Below are positions 43,281 through 52,738 of a stretch of DNA of 64,000 bases, in pieces. The stretch comes from Aquimarina pacifica (GTDB lineage: Bacteria > Bacteroidota > Bacteroidia > Flavobacteriales > Flavobacteriaceae). The stretch is from NCBI RefSeq assembly GCF_000520955.1, contig NZ_JACC01000028.1, positions 26,184-90,183 of the forward strand, in the 5' to 3' direction. How positions within the stretch are numbered: position 1 is the first letter of the stretch; every line of letters starts with the position of its first letter. The notes under the pieces are model-generated. The model was not told the origin of the DNA, did no database searches, and saw only the letters and a list, made by a program, of their open reading frames with translations. Made by a program: the position numbers and the translations under genes.

Positions 43281-43475
43281 TTAATACCATGAACATGGAC
43301 TTAAGCATCTCATATAGCATGTATGTGTGCGGTTTCCTTCAACTACTACACAGTTTCTCATACACCCATTTTTACCGTCAGAACTACAATCAAGAGATCC
43401 TCCGTTAATTTGCTTTTGCGCAGTTTTACTAATAGTTTGTACTCCTTCTAATCTAAGAATTTTAGTGGTTACTAT
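43281..43475 (-). CDS. Cysteine-rich Gly-Gly-leader peptide, bacteriocin-like, no ATG
   Basis: The minus strand encodes a leader of the flavobacterial bacteriocin type, KILRLEGVQTISKTAQKQ followed by INGG, then a 38-residue core with six cysteines (SLDCSSDGKNGC, MRNCVVVEGNRTHTC, YMRCLSPCSWY) and a stop. Cleavage after Gly-Gly by a C39-type peptidase transporter would be expected. The frame has no ATG, GTG or TTG; the coordinates start at an ATA where a methionine would be expected. It could use a rare start or be a recently dead gene. No transporter or modifying enzyme is nearby. Confidence 0.5.
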   Translation of the reverse strand: MVTTKILRLEGVQTISKTAQKQINGGSLDCSSDGKNGCMRNCVVVEGNRTHTCYMRCLSPCSWY

Positions 43476-43784
43476 TAAACTTTTACTTGGTAGTTCTTTT
43501 TTAACTCGAACTATATACTAGCGAATCTTCAATGCCATTAACAATTATTTTATCGATACTATCTATTTACCATATACACCTCTTTATAAAAACTCAACGC
43601 TTTATATTAGTAAAAAGACAGTATTCTGATAATTATAGACACTTAATTATGAGTATTTTAAAAAAAACAATGCTACGAATAAAAATGTTGAATCATTCTA
43701 CCTAGTATTCTCTATGTGTTTATACCATTTCAGAAAGGAATTCTTCAAAATAATAGTATTTTTACATTCTTATTTTAGTATCCC

Positions 43785-45152
43785 ATGGCCAAAACTAAAA
43801 CCGTTTTTTTCTGCCAGAACTGTGGCGCTCAGTATGCCAAATGGCAAGGACAATGTACCTCATGCAAAGAGTGGAATACTATTGCCGAGGAATTGGTTGA
43901 GAAAGCATCAAAAAATGATTGGAAAAATGCTACCACGAGTTCAAAAGTTTCTAAAACGGCTAAGCCATTAAAGATTTCAGAAATTAATACAAGTAGTGAT
44001 GCTCGCTATAATACTGATGACTCAGAATTAAATCGTGTATTAGGAGGAGGGCTTGTACCTGGATCATTAACATTATTGGGAGGCGAACCTGGTATCGGAA
44101 AAAGCACCCTACTTCTGCAAATCAGTCTCAGACTACCTTATAAAACCTTATATGTTTCAGGAGAAGAAAGTCAGCAGCAGATTAAAATGCGTGCAGAACG
44201 AATACAGTCTAAAACGGATAATTGCCTTATCCTTACCGAAACCAAAACACAAAATATCTTTAGACAAATTGAGGAAATAGAACCCGATATTGTCATTATA
44301 GATTCTATACAAACCTTGCATAGTGATTATATAGAGAGTAGCCCAGGAAGCATCTCACAAATACGCGAATGTACTACCGAATTAATCAAATTTGCTAAAG
44401 AAACAGAAACACCCGTTTTACTCATAGGGCATATTACCAAAGATGGTACCATTGCAGGTCCAAAAATACTTGAGCATATGGTAGATACTGTATTGCAATT
44501 TGAAGGAGATCGCAATCATGTCTATCGTATTTTACGGGCTTTAAAAAACAGATTCGGTTCTACATCAGAATTAGGAATATACGAAATGCAGGGTAGCGGA
44601 CTTAGAGAGGTCTCTAACCCTAGTGAGATTCTAATTTCTAAGAAAGAAGAAGAGTTAAGCGGTACTGCCATTGCAGCTACAGTCGAAGGAATGCGACCAC
44701 TAATGATTGAGATACAAGCACTTGTTAGTACAGCGGTATATGGCACACCGCAACGTAGTGCTACAGGGTATAATCTTAAACGCCTGAATATGATTCTGGC
44801 AGTACTAGAAAAGCGCGCTGGTTTTAGATTAGGTGCCAAAGATGTATTTCTAAATATTACCGGTGGAATTTCTGTCGATGATCCTGCAATTGATCTATCT
44901 GTGGTTGCTGCAATTTTATCCTCTAGTGAGGATATTCCTATTGCCAAAGAGTATTGTTTTGCTGCAGAAGTTGGGCTTGCAGGAGAAATACGACCTGTAA
45001 ACAAAGTAGAACAACGAATACAAGAAGCCGAAAAACTGGGATTCTCTACTATTTTTGTATCCAAATATAACAAAATATCACGCCAGAATAGTCAAATTAA
45101 GATACAGATGGTTGCCAAAATCGAAGATGTAGTTACCTATTTATTCGGATAA
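43785..45152 (+). CDS. radA: DNA repair protein RadA
   Basis: This 455-residue protein is a RecA-like helicase that helps branch migration in recombination. It has an N-terminal C4 zinc finger (CQNCGAQYAKWQGQCTSC), the Walker A GGEPGIGKSTLLLQI near residue 90, the RadA-specific KNRFG motif (RALKNRFGSTSELG) and a C-terminal Lon-like domain (FLNITGGISVDDPAIDLSVV). Length and domain order are normal. Confidence 0.97.
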   Translation: MAKTKTVFFCQNCGAQYAKWQGQCTSCKEWNTIAEELVEKASKNDWKNATTSSKVSKTAKPLKISEINTSSDARYNTDDSELNRVLGGGLVPGSLTLLGGEPGIGKSTLLLQISLRLPYKTLYVSGEESQQQIKMRAERIQSKTDNCLILTETKTQNIFRQIEEIEPDIVIIDSIQTLHSDYIESSPGSISQIRECTTELIKFAKETETPVLLIGHITKDGTIAGPKILEHMVDTVLQFEGDRNHVYRILRALKNRFGSTSELGIYEMQGSGLREVSNPSEILISKKEEELSGTAIAATVEGMRPLMIEIQALVSTAVYGTPQRSATGYNLKRLNMILAVLEKRAGFRLGAKDVFLNITGGISVDDPAIDLSVVAAILSSSEDIPIAKEYCFAAEVGLAGEIRPVNKVEQRIQEAEKLGFSTIFVSKYNKISRQNSQIKIQMVAKIEDVVTYLFG

Positions 45153-45182
45153 ATTGGTCACTACGTTTTTGTATAAATCTAG

Positions 45183-45217
45183 GTTCACTGTTCCTGCAAT
45201 CCACAGTAAACACTACT
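45183..45217 (+). terminator. Weak terminator-like hairpin after radA
   Basis: The stem GTT-ACTGT/ACAGT-AAC has one internal mismatch and is followed by CACTACTTTTTT. It lies 30 bases after radA. Confidence 0.4.
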
Positions 45218-45254
45218 TTTTTACTATAATTTGCCTTAATGGCAGTACACTACA

Positions 45255-46073
45255 TTAACAGTCTAGTTTCTTTTTTGCCTCTATCATTTTCTGTAACATA
45301 TATTCGACTCCATTCTCTTCATTACTTTTTGTAGTATACTGTGCAGCCGCTTTTATATTGGGATGTGCATTCTCCATCGCAAAGCTATAGGTCGCCCTGC
45401 CCATCATCTCGAGATCATTATTATAATCCCCAAACACCATTGTTTCTTGAGGCAAGATCTCTAGTCTTTCCTGAAGCTGCTTCAATGCATATCCTTTATT
45501 AGCCAAAGCATGTGATAGATCCAACCACATTTCGCCAGAAACCTTAACCTTTAATCTATCTTCTAGATGCTTTAATGCCGGATAAAGAAATTCTTCTGAG
45601 CCTTTTAGATTACAAATAGCGATTTTTAGATATACATCATCAACCACATCTTGCAAATCCTCTACAATTTCGAAACGACCAAAATATTCTTCGAACATTG
45701 TAATAAATTCGTGCCCATAATCCTCAAGATACCCTTTTTTTCTTCCACAAAGAATTACTTGAGAATCCTTAAGATTTTTGGTAATCTCTAATAATTCTAG
45801 ATACGTCTGGCGATCGATACCTGTAGTTTGTAATTCTATATTCTTATGCATGCTTAATGCACCATTTTCGGCAATCACATAAATATCATCTTTTATCGAT
45901 TCTAACTTGTCGATGATACTATAATACTGTCTTCCGCTGGCAGCCACGAAGACCACTCCAAGGCTTTTTAACTCTTCAAAAAGCGAATAAAAAAGAGGAC
46001 TTACTTCATGGTTGTTATTCAACAATGTACCATCCATATCAGTAACGACCATTTTGATTTGAGATAAATCCAT
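45255..46073 (-). CDS. Cof-type HAD-family hydrolase
   Basis: This protein of about 272 residues starts MDLSQIKMVVTDMDGTLLNN at 46073; an ATG at 46100 would add nine residues. The HAD nucleophile lies in VVTDMDGTL, motif II is FVAASGRQYY, and motifs III-IV are ALNKGYALKQL-like ALANKGYALKQL and MVFGDYNNDLEMM. The cap domain is the type found in Cof/YidA phosphatases, which act on small sugar phosphates or cofactor phosphates. The substrate cannot be read from sequence. It is convergent with radA. Confidence 0.92.
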   Translation of the reverse strand: MDLSQIKMVVTDMDGTLLNNNHEVSPLFYSLFEELKSLGVVFVAASGRQYYSIIDKLESIKDDIYVIAENGALSMHKNIELQTTGIDRQTYLELLEITKNLKDSQVILCGRKKGYLEDYGHEFITMFEEYFGRFEIVEDLQDVVDDVYLKIAICNLKGSEEFLYPALKHLEDRLKVKVSGEMWLDLSHALANKGYALKQLQERLEILPQETMVFGDYNNDLEMMGRATYSFAMENAHPNIKAAAQYTTKSNEENGVEYMLQKMIEAKKKLDC

Positions 46074-46540
46074 AGCAATCAATAATTTTTCAATCTGCAA
46101 AGGTAGCCAGTTATCAAGCGATACTCGCTGATATTTATGTGAATTTTGTATTAAATAATTTGAAGAGTTAGATTGTGTATAATAAGTAAGGGATCAAATA
46201 TTTCATTTTGGTCGGCAAATCAGTATTTCCTTAGCATACAGCATTAATCCCTTATCCTATATCAAGAAACAAAGGCTTGTTCACAAACAAAATGATATAA
46301 GAAAGGACATACGATTATACTCAATCAACATATATTCATAATCATCTTCTTTACCTCAGATAAAATCAGACCTTAAAACATTTTTGCCCCATCTATACAA
46401 TAACAAACAAGGTTGTTTAGGGTACCATTACCCTAACAGTCAATTCCTTCAGACATCCTTTAATTAGTAACCCAAAAATATCAAAGTATAAAATTCTGTA
46501 GAATGGCAGATCAAAACCTAATAAAAAAGTCTGTATTAAC
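46074..46540. other. Intergenic stretch with no gene seen
   Basis: These 467 bases are AT-rich with stops in all frames. One widely spaced inverted repeat, TAAGGGAT/ATCCCTTA (about 46187 and 46246), is the only structure seen. Confidence 0.4.
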
Positions 46541-46981
46541 TTAAAACCAATTCGCCCATGGTATTCTTGACAGCATCAGCAACCAAGCGATCGTATAAAA
46601 TATAGTAAGCATTTTAAATTTTGGTGTTGACGTCAATTTCTTTTTATGCTTAGAATATCCCATGGTAATAAATACCACTGTCAAAATCATTACAAAAGGA
46701 TGTTCTACATTATATAAACGTAAAGTAGCATCTTTCATAATTTCTCCCATTTTATGAGTTCCCGAAAACCAAACCACCATGGGTGATACAAATAAAATGA
46801 CAATCCCTATCAATAACTGAATGTGAGTCACAATCAATGCAAATAAAGAAATTCTAAAATCTTTTGGCGCATACTCTTTCTTGGCAAAAAAACCAACCAA
46901 TGCATTAATGGTTGCTAGCGTAACTACAAGGACAACAAGATATGCCCAATAAGAATGAACGATTTGAATAGCTTCGTACAT
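46541..46981 (-). CDS. Small four-helix membrane protein, cytochrome b-like
   Basis: This 146-residue protein has four membrane helices (about residues 11-31, 44-66, 93-110 and 123-141). Histidines sit at helix ends or inside: IVHSYWAY, LIVTHIQLLIG and NVEHPFVMIL. That spacing resembles small haem-b-binding membrane proteins annotated as cytochrome B in Flavobacteriia. Haem binding is inferred. It stands alone, with no electron-transfer partner nearby. Confidence 0.7.
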   Translation of the reverse strand: MYEAIQIVHSYWAYLVVLVVTLATINALVGFFAKKEYAPKDFRISLFALIVTHIQLLIGIVILFVSPMVVWFSGTHKMGEIMKDATLRLYNVEHPFVMILTVVFITMGYSKHKKKLTSTPKFKMLTIFYTIAWLLMLSRIPWANWF

Positions 46982-47165
46982 AAAAAATGAAGTATTAAAT
47001 TAATAAAAATGGTATTTCTCAAAGGTACACATATTGGTTAAAAAAACCGCACTTCAATTTTTATGTAAATCCATGAATAAATTAATGCAAACGCAATACG
47101 TTATGCTTCCGGAAATTTAATAAAAATTAACAATTTCATATCTATAATGTATTTTGTCCTTTTTT

Positions 47166-47198
47166 TTGGCTTTTTGTCGATAAAAACAATTACTTTTG
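47166..47198 (+). promoter_or_regulatory. Candidate promoter of the repeat lipoprotein gene
   Basis: TACTTTTG (47191-47198) matches TAnnTTTG, and TTG at 47166-47168 lies 22 bases upstream. The ATG follows 42 bases after the -7 box. Confidence 0.5.
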
Positions 47199-47239
47199 CC
47201 GCTCATTTGTTCTCATGAATAGTATAAAAAAACCTAATT

Positions 47240-49138
47240 ATGAAATTAAATTATCTTAGAATTCTTTTTTTAATGCTGGTCTTTCTAGTACATTCTTGTA
47301 CAGAAGATGATAGCAATGATGTACCCAATGACGAGGAAGTAGCTATTGATGAAGAAGAAAATGAGGAAGAAAATAATGAAGAGGATGACAGTGACAATGA
47401 TCAAGGCGAAGTCTCTTTAATTTTGAGTGGGGCTATCACAGATGAGGAAGCCGTTACCCTGATCGAGGAAAATGGTGGAACGAACACACAATTTATTGTT
47501 GTCAAAAACACAACCAATCTTACTATAGCCGATTTCACAGAAATCACCGAAGTATTAGAAATAGAAATACTCAACAATACTTCTCTTGTAGACATACGTC
47601 TACCCGAAATCAAAACAGTCGTTGATAAAATTACAGTAGATTCGAACCCTAAGATAGAACGTATTGAAGTCCCAATGCTAGAAAGTGTGTCTGATGTTCT
47701 CATTGAGGATAACCCTAAATTAGCAACACTGGATTTTCTGGTTTTGAAAGAAATAACAACCCTAAAAATACAAGAAAACAGTGCATTAGAAAGTATTGCA
47801 TTTCCTGAACTTGAAGATGTAAAAGATATCGACACAGAAAATAGCAGTATATATATCTCACAAAATCAAAGCGTTACCAGTGTCGAATTCCCTAAAATAA
47901 TCAATTTGGGCCCTGCTACAATTAGCAACAATCCAAGTTTGAAAAGCATTGATTTTTCATCGCTAACAACAGTAATGGAGCTGTTTATTTCTGCAAATGA
48001 TGCATTAGAAAATATCAGTATCGCTAGTTTAATAGAAGGTACTATTTCATTCTCAGATATGCCTTTAATAGAAAACATTGCAGTGCCCGAATTTATATCA
48101 GGCGCAATAAGTTTATCTTCTATTGACAAGATAACGTCTGTAGATCTTCCCAAATTCGAATCGGGAAATATTTCTCTTTACTACAATGATAAGCTCGAAA
48201 CTTTGAATTTTCCTAAACTCAAATCGGGAGGAGACGTATCTATTAGTAACAATGAAAATTTAGTAGCTATAGATTTTCCCGTGGTTGAAAGCATTTTTAG
48301 ACTTCTAGTCTCAGACAACGCAGCGATCACTAGTTTTACACTTCCTCTTTTAGAAGAATTAGGAATCCCCCAAGAAGATTCTAATGACGATGGATCAATA
48401 GACGTAATAGATGAAGATCTCGAAGAGCAAGAATTTTATGGTTTATATATATCTTCTAACGACAACCTGACCAGCTATTCTATTCCTAATTTGACCACCC
48501 TTGATGCAGGAATTTTTATCGGGTACAATCCAAAATTAGAAGCAGTCATACACGATAATTTAAATGAAGACATCGGATTTTTAAGAATTATCAGAAATGA
48601 TGTATTAGAAACAATTAGTTTTACTGAACTCACCAGTGTTGTCTATTTTGGTATCTATGAGAATGATCTTTTAGACAGTATCGATTTTTTGAGTCTAGAA
48701 AACGTGCGATTAGGAGCTGGATATACTTCTGAAGAAGGTTTTCTAGAACTTGGTTACAACCCATCTCTTGTGTCTATAAGTTTCCCTGTATTAAATCAGG
48801 TTAGTGATAGAATAAGTATGAACGAAAACACCGCCTTAGAATACTTGGCGATGCCTCTTTTGACTACTGTAGCTCAAGAAATATTGATTGATGGTAATGC
48901 ACTTATTACGATTGATTTTACCGCACTATCTGACTTTTTAGGCTTTGTAGCTCCATCAGAAAACTTATCAAGTACTTCTGTAAATACCTTACTTAATAAT
49001 TTGGCCGCCATCTCTCCACAAATTACCGGAAGGACAATTGAATTAGGAGGAACAGCAACAGGTCAGGGAGTTATTGACCGACAAACCTTAATCAATAATG
49101 GCAATCAAGTATTTGTTGCAACAGAAGAAGCCGAATAA
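47240..49138 (+). CDS. Surface lipoprotein with acidic linker and leucine-rich-like repeats
   Basis: This 632-residue protein has a lipoprotein signal with Cys20 (FLVHSC). TEDDSN then leads into an approximately 40-residue tract almost wholly of Asp, Glu and Asn, which matches the Bacteroidota surface-export signal. About residues 55-600 are irregular repeats of about 22-25 residues (LxSIxFPxLxxVxxLxISxN), for example ALESIAFPELEDV and SLKSIDFSSLTTV. They form a solenoid related to leucine-rich-repeat/receptor-L-like domains. The end is a conserved cap (QITGRTIELGGTATGQGVID). A binding or adhesion role is inferred. Confidence 0.83.
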   Translation: MKLNYLRILFLMLVFLVHSCTEDDSNDVPNDEEVAIDEEENEEENNEEDDSDNDQGEVSLILSGAITDEEAVTLIEENGGTNTQFIVVKNTTNLTIADFTEITEVLEIEILNNTSLVDIRLPEIKTVVDKITVDSNPKIERIEVPMLESVSDVLIEDNPKLATLDFLVLKEITTLKIQENSALESIAFPELEDVKDIDTENSSIYISQNQSVTSVEFPKIINLGPATISNNPSLKSIDFSSLTTVMELFISANDALENISIASLIEGTISFSDMPLIENIAVPEFISGAISLSSIDKITSVDLPKFESGNISLYYNDKLETLNFPKLKSGGDVSISNNENLVAIDFPVVESIFRLLVSDNAAITSFTLPLLEELGIPQEDSNDDGSIDVIDEDLEEQEFYGLYISSNDNLTSYSIPNLTTLDAGIFIGYNPKLEAVIHDNLNEDIGFLRIIRNDVLETISFTELTSVVYFGIYENDLLDSIDFLSLENVRLGAGYTSEEGFLELGYNPSLVSISFPVLNQVSDRISMNENTALEYLAMPLLTTVAQEILIDGNALITIDFTALSDFLGFVAPSENLSSTSVNTLLNNLAAISPQITGRTIELGGTATGQGVIDRQTLINNGNQVFVATEEAE

Positions 49139-49673
49139 AAATTTATAGAATATAACGCACCAAAATAAAGTGAAGCACTATCTGTACATATGATAGTGAT
49201 TAAAAAAATTCACTTCTCATTAATACACAATAATCCCGGGTCAAAAGATCTGGGATTTTTTTTGATCAATAAAGAACCTATTTGATGCAAAATAAAAAGA
49301 CCTACACACTATACCAGTGATAAAATAGTCTTTCAGGAATTCAAAAAAAAACCTACAAAACAACACTAAGGCTATCCATGTCAATGCTACTGTGGTTGAA
49401 AATAGTTCTAATCCCAATAGTATGTTTTATTAAACAATTTAGCAACGATTAATTCGCTGTATATCATACAATATGATTTAATTGGTGACATTCACCTTTT
49501 AAACCATAAAATAAATTAATTGTTAATTTTTAACAAAAAACATAAATAATTAAGAAAATATACCCTTATACTTGTTGTGATTTACAATAGACAGGGAGAT
49601 AACTGCAGTAATTCTTAGCAAAAAAGAAGCCGTTGTCTTACGTCTTTTATACCAACTTTTTTAACCAAATAGT
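49139..49673. other. Gap between the repeat lipoprotein and GH9 genes
   Basis: These 535 bases hold a strong terminator (49232-49263). A 24-codon hydrophobic frame at 49378-49452 has no supporting signal and is not called. The GH9 promoter is probably in the last 150 bases but was not resolved. Confidence 0.5.
49232..49263 (+). terminator. Hairpin terminator of the repeat lipoprotein gene
   Basis: An 11-base-pair stem (AATCCCGGGTC with GATCTGGGATT, two wobble pairs), a 4-base loop and a run of eight T lie about 95 bases past the stop. Confidence 0.85.
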
Positions 49674-52028
49674 ATGAACAAATTAGTATTGTTATTTGTT
49701 TTGAGTATCGCATATCACACCAATTATGCTAGAGAAATTATTGATAACCATGTTACTGCAGACAACACAAATCATCGCAACACCACCAGTACAATCTCAG
49801 ACCAAAAAAACATAGAGGATAGTATTCTTTATCAAGATCAGTTTGATTCTGAGAATAATGCATTTAACCCAGGCAATGGATTTTCTGTTGTTATTTCTGA
49901 CAAAAGCATCGCACAAATTACTGGGGACGGGAGTAGTGGTCCTTATGATAGTATTGCGTATGTTTTAGAAAAACCGATGGATATCAAAAAGCTTCCATCA
50001 CTTTTTATTAAAGTAAAAGGAACCAATACACCTGATTTTAGAATAGACCTTCAGGATACAAATGGATATGTAACCAACCTCTATGGGATTTCTACCACCT
50101 TAGCAGCTGATTATACCATTCATGCATTCAATTTTCAGAATAAATTTTTAGATGGCGGATATGCAGGACCATGTAAAAGTGCAGACGCTCCTTGTGAGGT
50201 AGATGCTACAAAAATCAAGAAATTTATTTTTTCTGTAAGCCCCGGAAAAGGGAAATATAAGGGTACAATTGACATTGACTGGATCTCGGTCGGAGACAGT
50301 TTAGAACCAATCTCTCAGGAAAATGATATAAAAATACGGTATAACCAAGTCGCCTATTGCCTCGAAGCACCCAAAACCATAAGTATTACAGCCGCAACCG
50401 CTTTTTCCAAATTACCCTATACTATCAAAAATAAAGACGGGGTCGAACTTATTACAGGAGTCACTAATGAAGCGACACTCTGGAAAGCAGCAAATCGTTT
50501 TGCGTGTAGCGTAGATATCTCTGCCATAGATAGTATAGGAACCTATACCTTTCAGGCAGCAAATCAAGAAATTACTTTTAGAGTACATGATCAACCCTAT
50601 AGTGCATTATCCGAAGCTGCTTTTAAGTATTATTATTACAACAGAGCCTCTACCTCCTTAGATGCTGTATATGCCAAGCAGTTTTCGAGACCCGCAGGGC
50701 ATATGGATACAGCTGTAAAAATTCATGCGTCGGCAGCAACACCTGAGCGACCAGAGGGAACCCTTATATCATCATCAAAAGGATGGTACGATGCAGGAGA
50801 TTATAATAAATATGTAGTAAATAGCGGCATTAGCACTTTTACCCTATTATCAGCCTTTGAGCACTATCCCATGTACTATCAAAACAAAAAGTTTAATATC
50901 CCCGAATCGGGTAATGCCATCCCAGATATATTAGATGAAGCCCTCTGGAATATCGAATGGCTCCTAACCATGCAAGACCCTACACCGGGCAAAGAAGGAG
51001 TATATCATAAGTTAACGAGCAGTAATTTTTCGGGAGTTATATCGCCTAATGAAGACAAAAGTGATCGATATGTTGTATCAAAATCAACCGCTGCCTCTCT
51101 TAATTTTGCAGCTGTAATGGCAGTAGCCTCTCGTGTATACAAACCATACGAAACCCAGTTGGGAAAACCCGGTTTTAGTAATCAATTACTAAATGCTGCT
51201 GTAAAAGCATATGAGTGGGCCAAAGCCAATCCAACAACCTATTATATCCAACCCGCAGGCATCAACACTGGGCAGTACAAAGATTTTAATGTCACCGATG
51301 AGTTTCAATGGGCAGCAACAGAGCTATTAATCACGACTGCAGATTATAAATATGCCAAAGATATCAAGCTCGATGATATCCCAGAGGGTATTGCCCCAAG
51401 TTGGGAGTTTGTATCTTCTCTAGCATTAATTTCGGCAGCACATCACAAGGAAATATTGGTAGATCAAGCACCAATAAAAGAACTTCAGGATAAACTAATA
51501 GAAACTGCAGACCTATTCAAAACCCGACTAAAACATTCCCCAATGAAAACCCAGATGAGCGAAGACAAAACATCTACATTAGAGGACCAAAGAGGAAGTT
51601 TTGTTTGGGGTAGTAATGGTGCTGCAGCCAATGAGATTATGATGCTCATACGTGCCTATGAATTAACAAAAGACAGTACATATCTATCGGCAGCATATCA
51701 AGCCATGGATTATATTTTGGGTAGAAATGGTACGGGATATTGTTTTGTAACTGGTTTCGGAGACAAAAAAGCAATGCACCCTCATCATCGCATATCCGAA
51801 GCCGATGCTAGTATAGATCCTATACCGGGAATGTTAGTAGGTGGACCTCATAATTTATGGCCAAGTGCAAAAAATGAATGTATTTATACCGATGATCAAC
51901 CCGCAACAAAGTATTATGACGGTTGGTGTTCTTATTCGACAAATGAAGTTACTATAAACTGGAATGCACCGCTCACCTATATCACCAATGCCCTGCACAG
52001 CTATCGCAGCAAAGAGCATAAAAAGTAA
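49674..52028 (+). CDS. Glycoside hydrolase family 9 endoglucanase
   Basis: This 784-residue secreted enzyme has a signal peptide ending HTNYA. About residues 55-215 are a beta-sandwich that looks like a carbohydrate-binding module (DSILYQDQFDSENNAF). About 220-310 are the Ig-like cellulase N-terminal domain (IRYNQVAYCLEAPKTISIT). The GH9 catalytic barrel follows. The catalytic aspartates are in GWYDAGDY (D373 and D376), the HPHHR signature is at 702-706 and the acid residue is E758 in STNEVTINW. It cleaves beta-1,4-glucan. No C-terminal secretion domain is visible. It stands alone with a strong terminator. Confidence 0.95.
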   Translation: MNKLVLLFVLSIAYHTNYAREIIDNHVTADNTNHRNTTSTISDQKNIEDSILYQDQFDSENNAFNPGNGFSVVISDKSIAQITGDGSSGPYDSIAYVLEKPMDIKKLPSLFIKVKGTNTPDFRIDLQDTNGYVTNLYGISTTLAADYTIHAFNFQNKFLDGGYAGPCKSADAPCEVDATKIKKFIFSVSPGKGKYKGTIDIDWISVGDSLEPISQENDIKIRYNQVAYCLEAPKTISITAATAFSKLPYTIKNKDGVELITGVTNEATLWKAANRFACSVDISAIDSIGTYTFQAANQEITFRVHDQPYSALSEAAFKYYYYNRASTSLDAVYAKQFSRPAGHMDTAVKIHASAATPERPEGTLISSSKGWYDAGDYNKYVVNSGISTFTLLSAFEHYPMYYQNKKFNIPESGNAIPDILDEALWNIEWLLTMQDPTPGKEGVYHKLTSSNFSGVISPNEDKSDRYVVSKSTAASLNFAAVMAVASRVYKPYETQLGKPGFSNQLLNAAVKAYEWAKANPTTYYIQPAGINTGQYKDFNVTDEFQWAATELLITTADYKYAKDIKLDDIPEGIAPSWEFVSSLALISAAHHKEILVDQAPIKELQDKLIETADLFKTRLKHSPMKTQMSEDKTSTLEDQRGSFVWGSNGAAANEIMMLIRAYELTKDSTYLSAAYQAMDYILGRNGTGYCFVTGFGDKKAMHPHHRISEADASIDPIPGMLVGGPHNLWPSAKNECIYTDDQPATKYYDGWCSYSTNEVTINWNAPLTYITNALHSYRSKEHKK

Positions 52029-52143
52029 AACACATGTAATCACTGAGTACTTTTGACGCACGCTACATGTTATAAAATTACACAACCCTCACAGGTTTTA
52101 AAAAATCTGTGAGGGTTTTTTTTGAATCAGTTTTAACATTGAC
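52029..52143. other. Gap holding the GH9 terminator
   Basis: No gene was seen here. The strong terminator of the GH9 gene lies at 52084-52124. Confidence 0.5.
52084..52124 (+). terminator. Hairpin terminator of the GH9 gene
   Basis: The perfect 11-base stem AACCCTCACAG/CTGTGAGGGTT with a 12-base loop is followed by eight T. Confidence 0.92.
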
Positions 52144-52227
52144 TTGGGCGTTCGAGCGGGCTATACATTACAATTCCTCGCATCTCCTACCGTCGAGCTA
52201 TGGGATTTTCATTACTATCCCTAACGC
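52144..52227. repeat. GC-richer element with inverted ends, repeat-family candidate
   Basis: An 84-base block that is clearly less AT-rich than its surroundings reads on the minus strand from GCGTTAGGGATAG to CTCGAACGCCCAA. The ends are partly inverted (GCGTT/AACGC), and the inside has short hairpins around ATCCCATAGCTCGACGG. It looks like a dispersed non-coding repeat of Flavobacteriaceae and lies exactly before the RHS region. It does not match integron attC boxes. Only one copy is in the window. Confidence 0.45.
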
Positions 52228-52738
52228 TTAACCAAACCCGTAGTAAAAAACATCTGCTACTTTCTTTGTACCATATACACATATCAAAACAAGTAGACTA
52301 GTAAGATCAGATACTGTAGTTACATACTTTAACAAACGATGTACGCACAAAAATACACCAGTTTCAAAAATTGAAACTAGAACAAAGTATTATTGCATCA
52401 GGAAATATAAAAGTCTAACGAAAAACTAACCGATCTAGAGTAAAATAATATACAACCAAAAAAAAGTTGAACAAGGCCAGTAACTTTTCTGTAGGTCAAG
52501 ACACTTACTATAAATGGCAAAAAATAATGAAGTGGGGAGAGGATACCTCAACGCAATAGAATTACAGAAAATTAAACATATAATATAAAAAACGAAAGCA
52601 ACACCAGTGTGTTTTATCTATAGAACAGGTATGTATATCTAGTAATGAGGATTTCCTCAAAAAACACCATACCAAATGCACTAGGTTTGCCGCGGGAAAA
52701 TAAAAAATGAATACACAATCCAATAAATCAATATACCT
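52228..52738. other. Gene-free stretch upstream of the RHS pair
   Basis: About 510 bases without a gene. They contain a tight palindrome, AGTTTCAA-AAA-TTGAAACT (52360-52378), a possible operator or hairpin. A short open frame around 52460-52560 (NFSVGQDTYYKWQKIMKWG) faintly recalls a transposase helix-turn-helix, too weak to call. Confidence 0.4.

Larger units (their letters stand above)
43081..43784. other. Gap before radA holding a peptide locus and a MITE-like repeat
   Basis: These 704 bases lack a standard gene. They hold the inverted-repeat element at 43109-43277 and the Gly-Gly-leader peptide frame at 43281-43475, both described separately. From about 43500 to 43784 only AT-rich sequence was seen, which presumably contains the radA promoter. 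Confidence 0.6.

Noticed and set aside
43650..43703. Small plus-strand frame starting MSILKKTMLRIK before radA
   Set aside because: Only 17 codons, with no Gly-Gly leader or other signal.
44522..45073. Open frame of 183 codons on the minus strand inside radA
   Set aside because: It is wholly antisense to radA, whose product has every family motif. The frame is a by-product of radA codon use.
49378..49452. Hydrophobic 24-codon frame before the GH9 gene (MSMLLWLKIVLIPIV)
   Set aside because: It is too short, with no promoter or partner gene; such frames are common by chance.
52144..52227. Integron attC site
   Set aside because: The ends run GTTAGGG to CGCCCAA on the minus strand, which is not the required RYYYAAC to GTTRRRY order on either strand, and there is no integrase or cassette array.
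52460..52560. Transposase-like fragment (NFSVGQDTYYKWQKIMKWG)
   Set aside because: The TYYKW string recalls IS3-type helix-turn-helix ends, but about 20 residues without any flanking match or terminal repeat are not enough.
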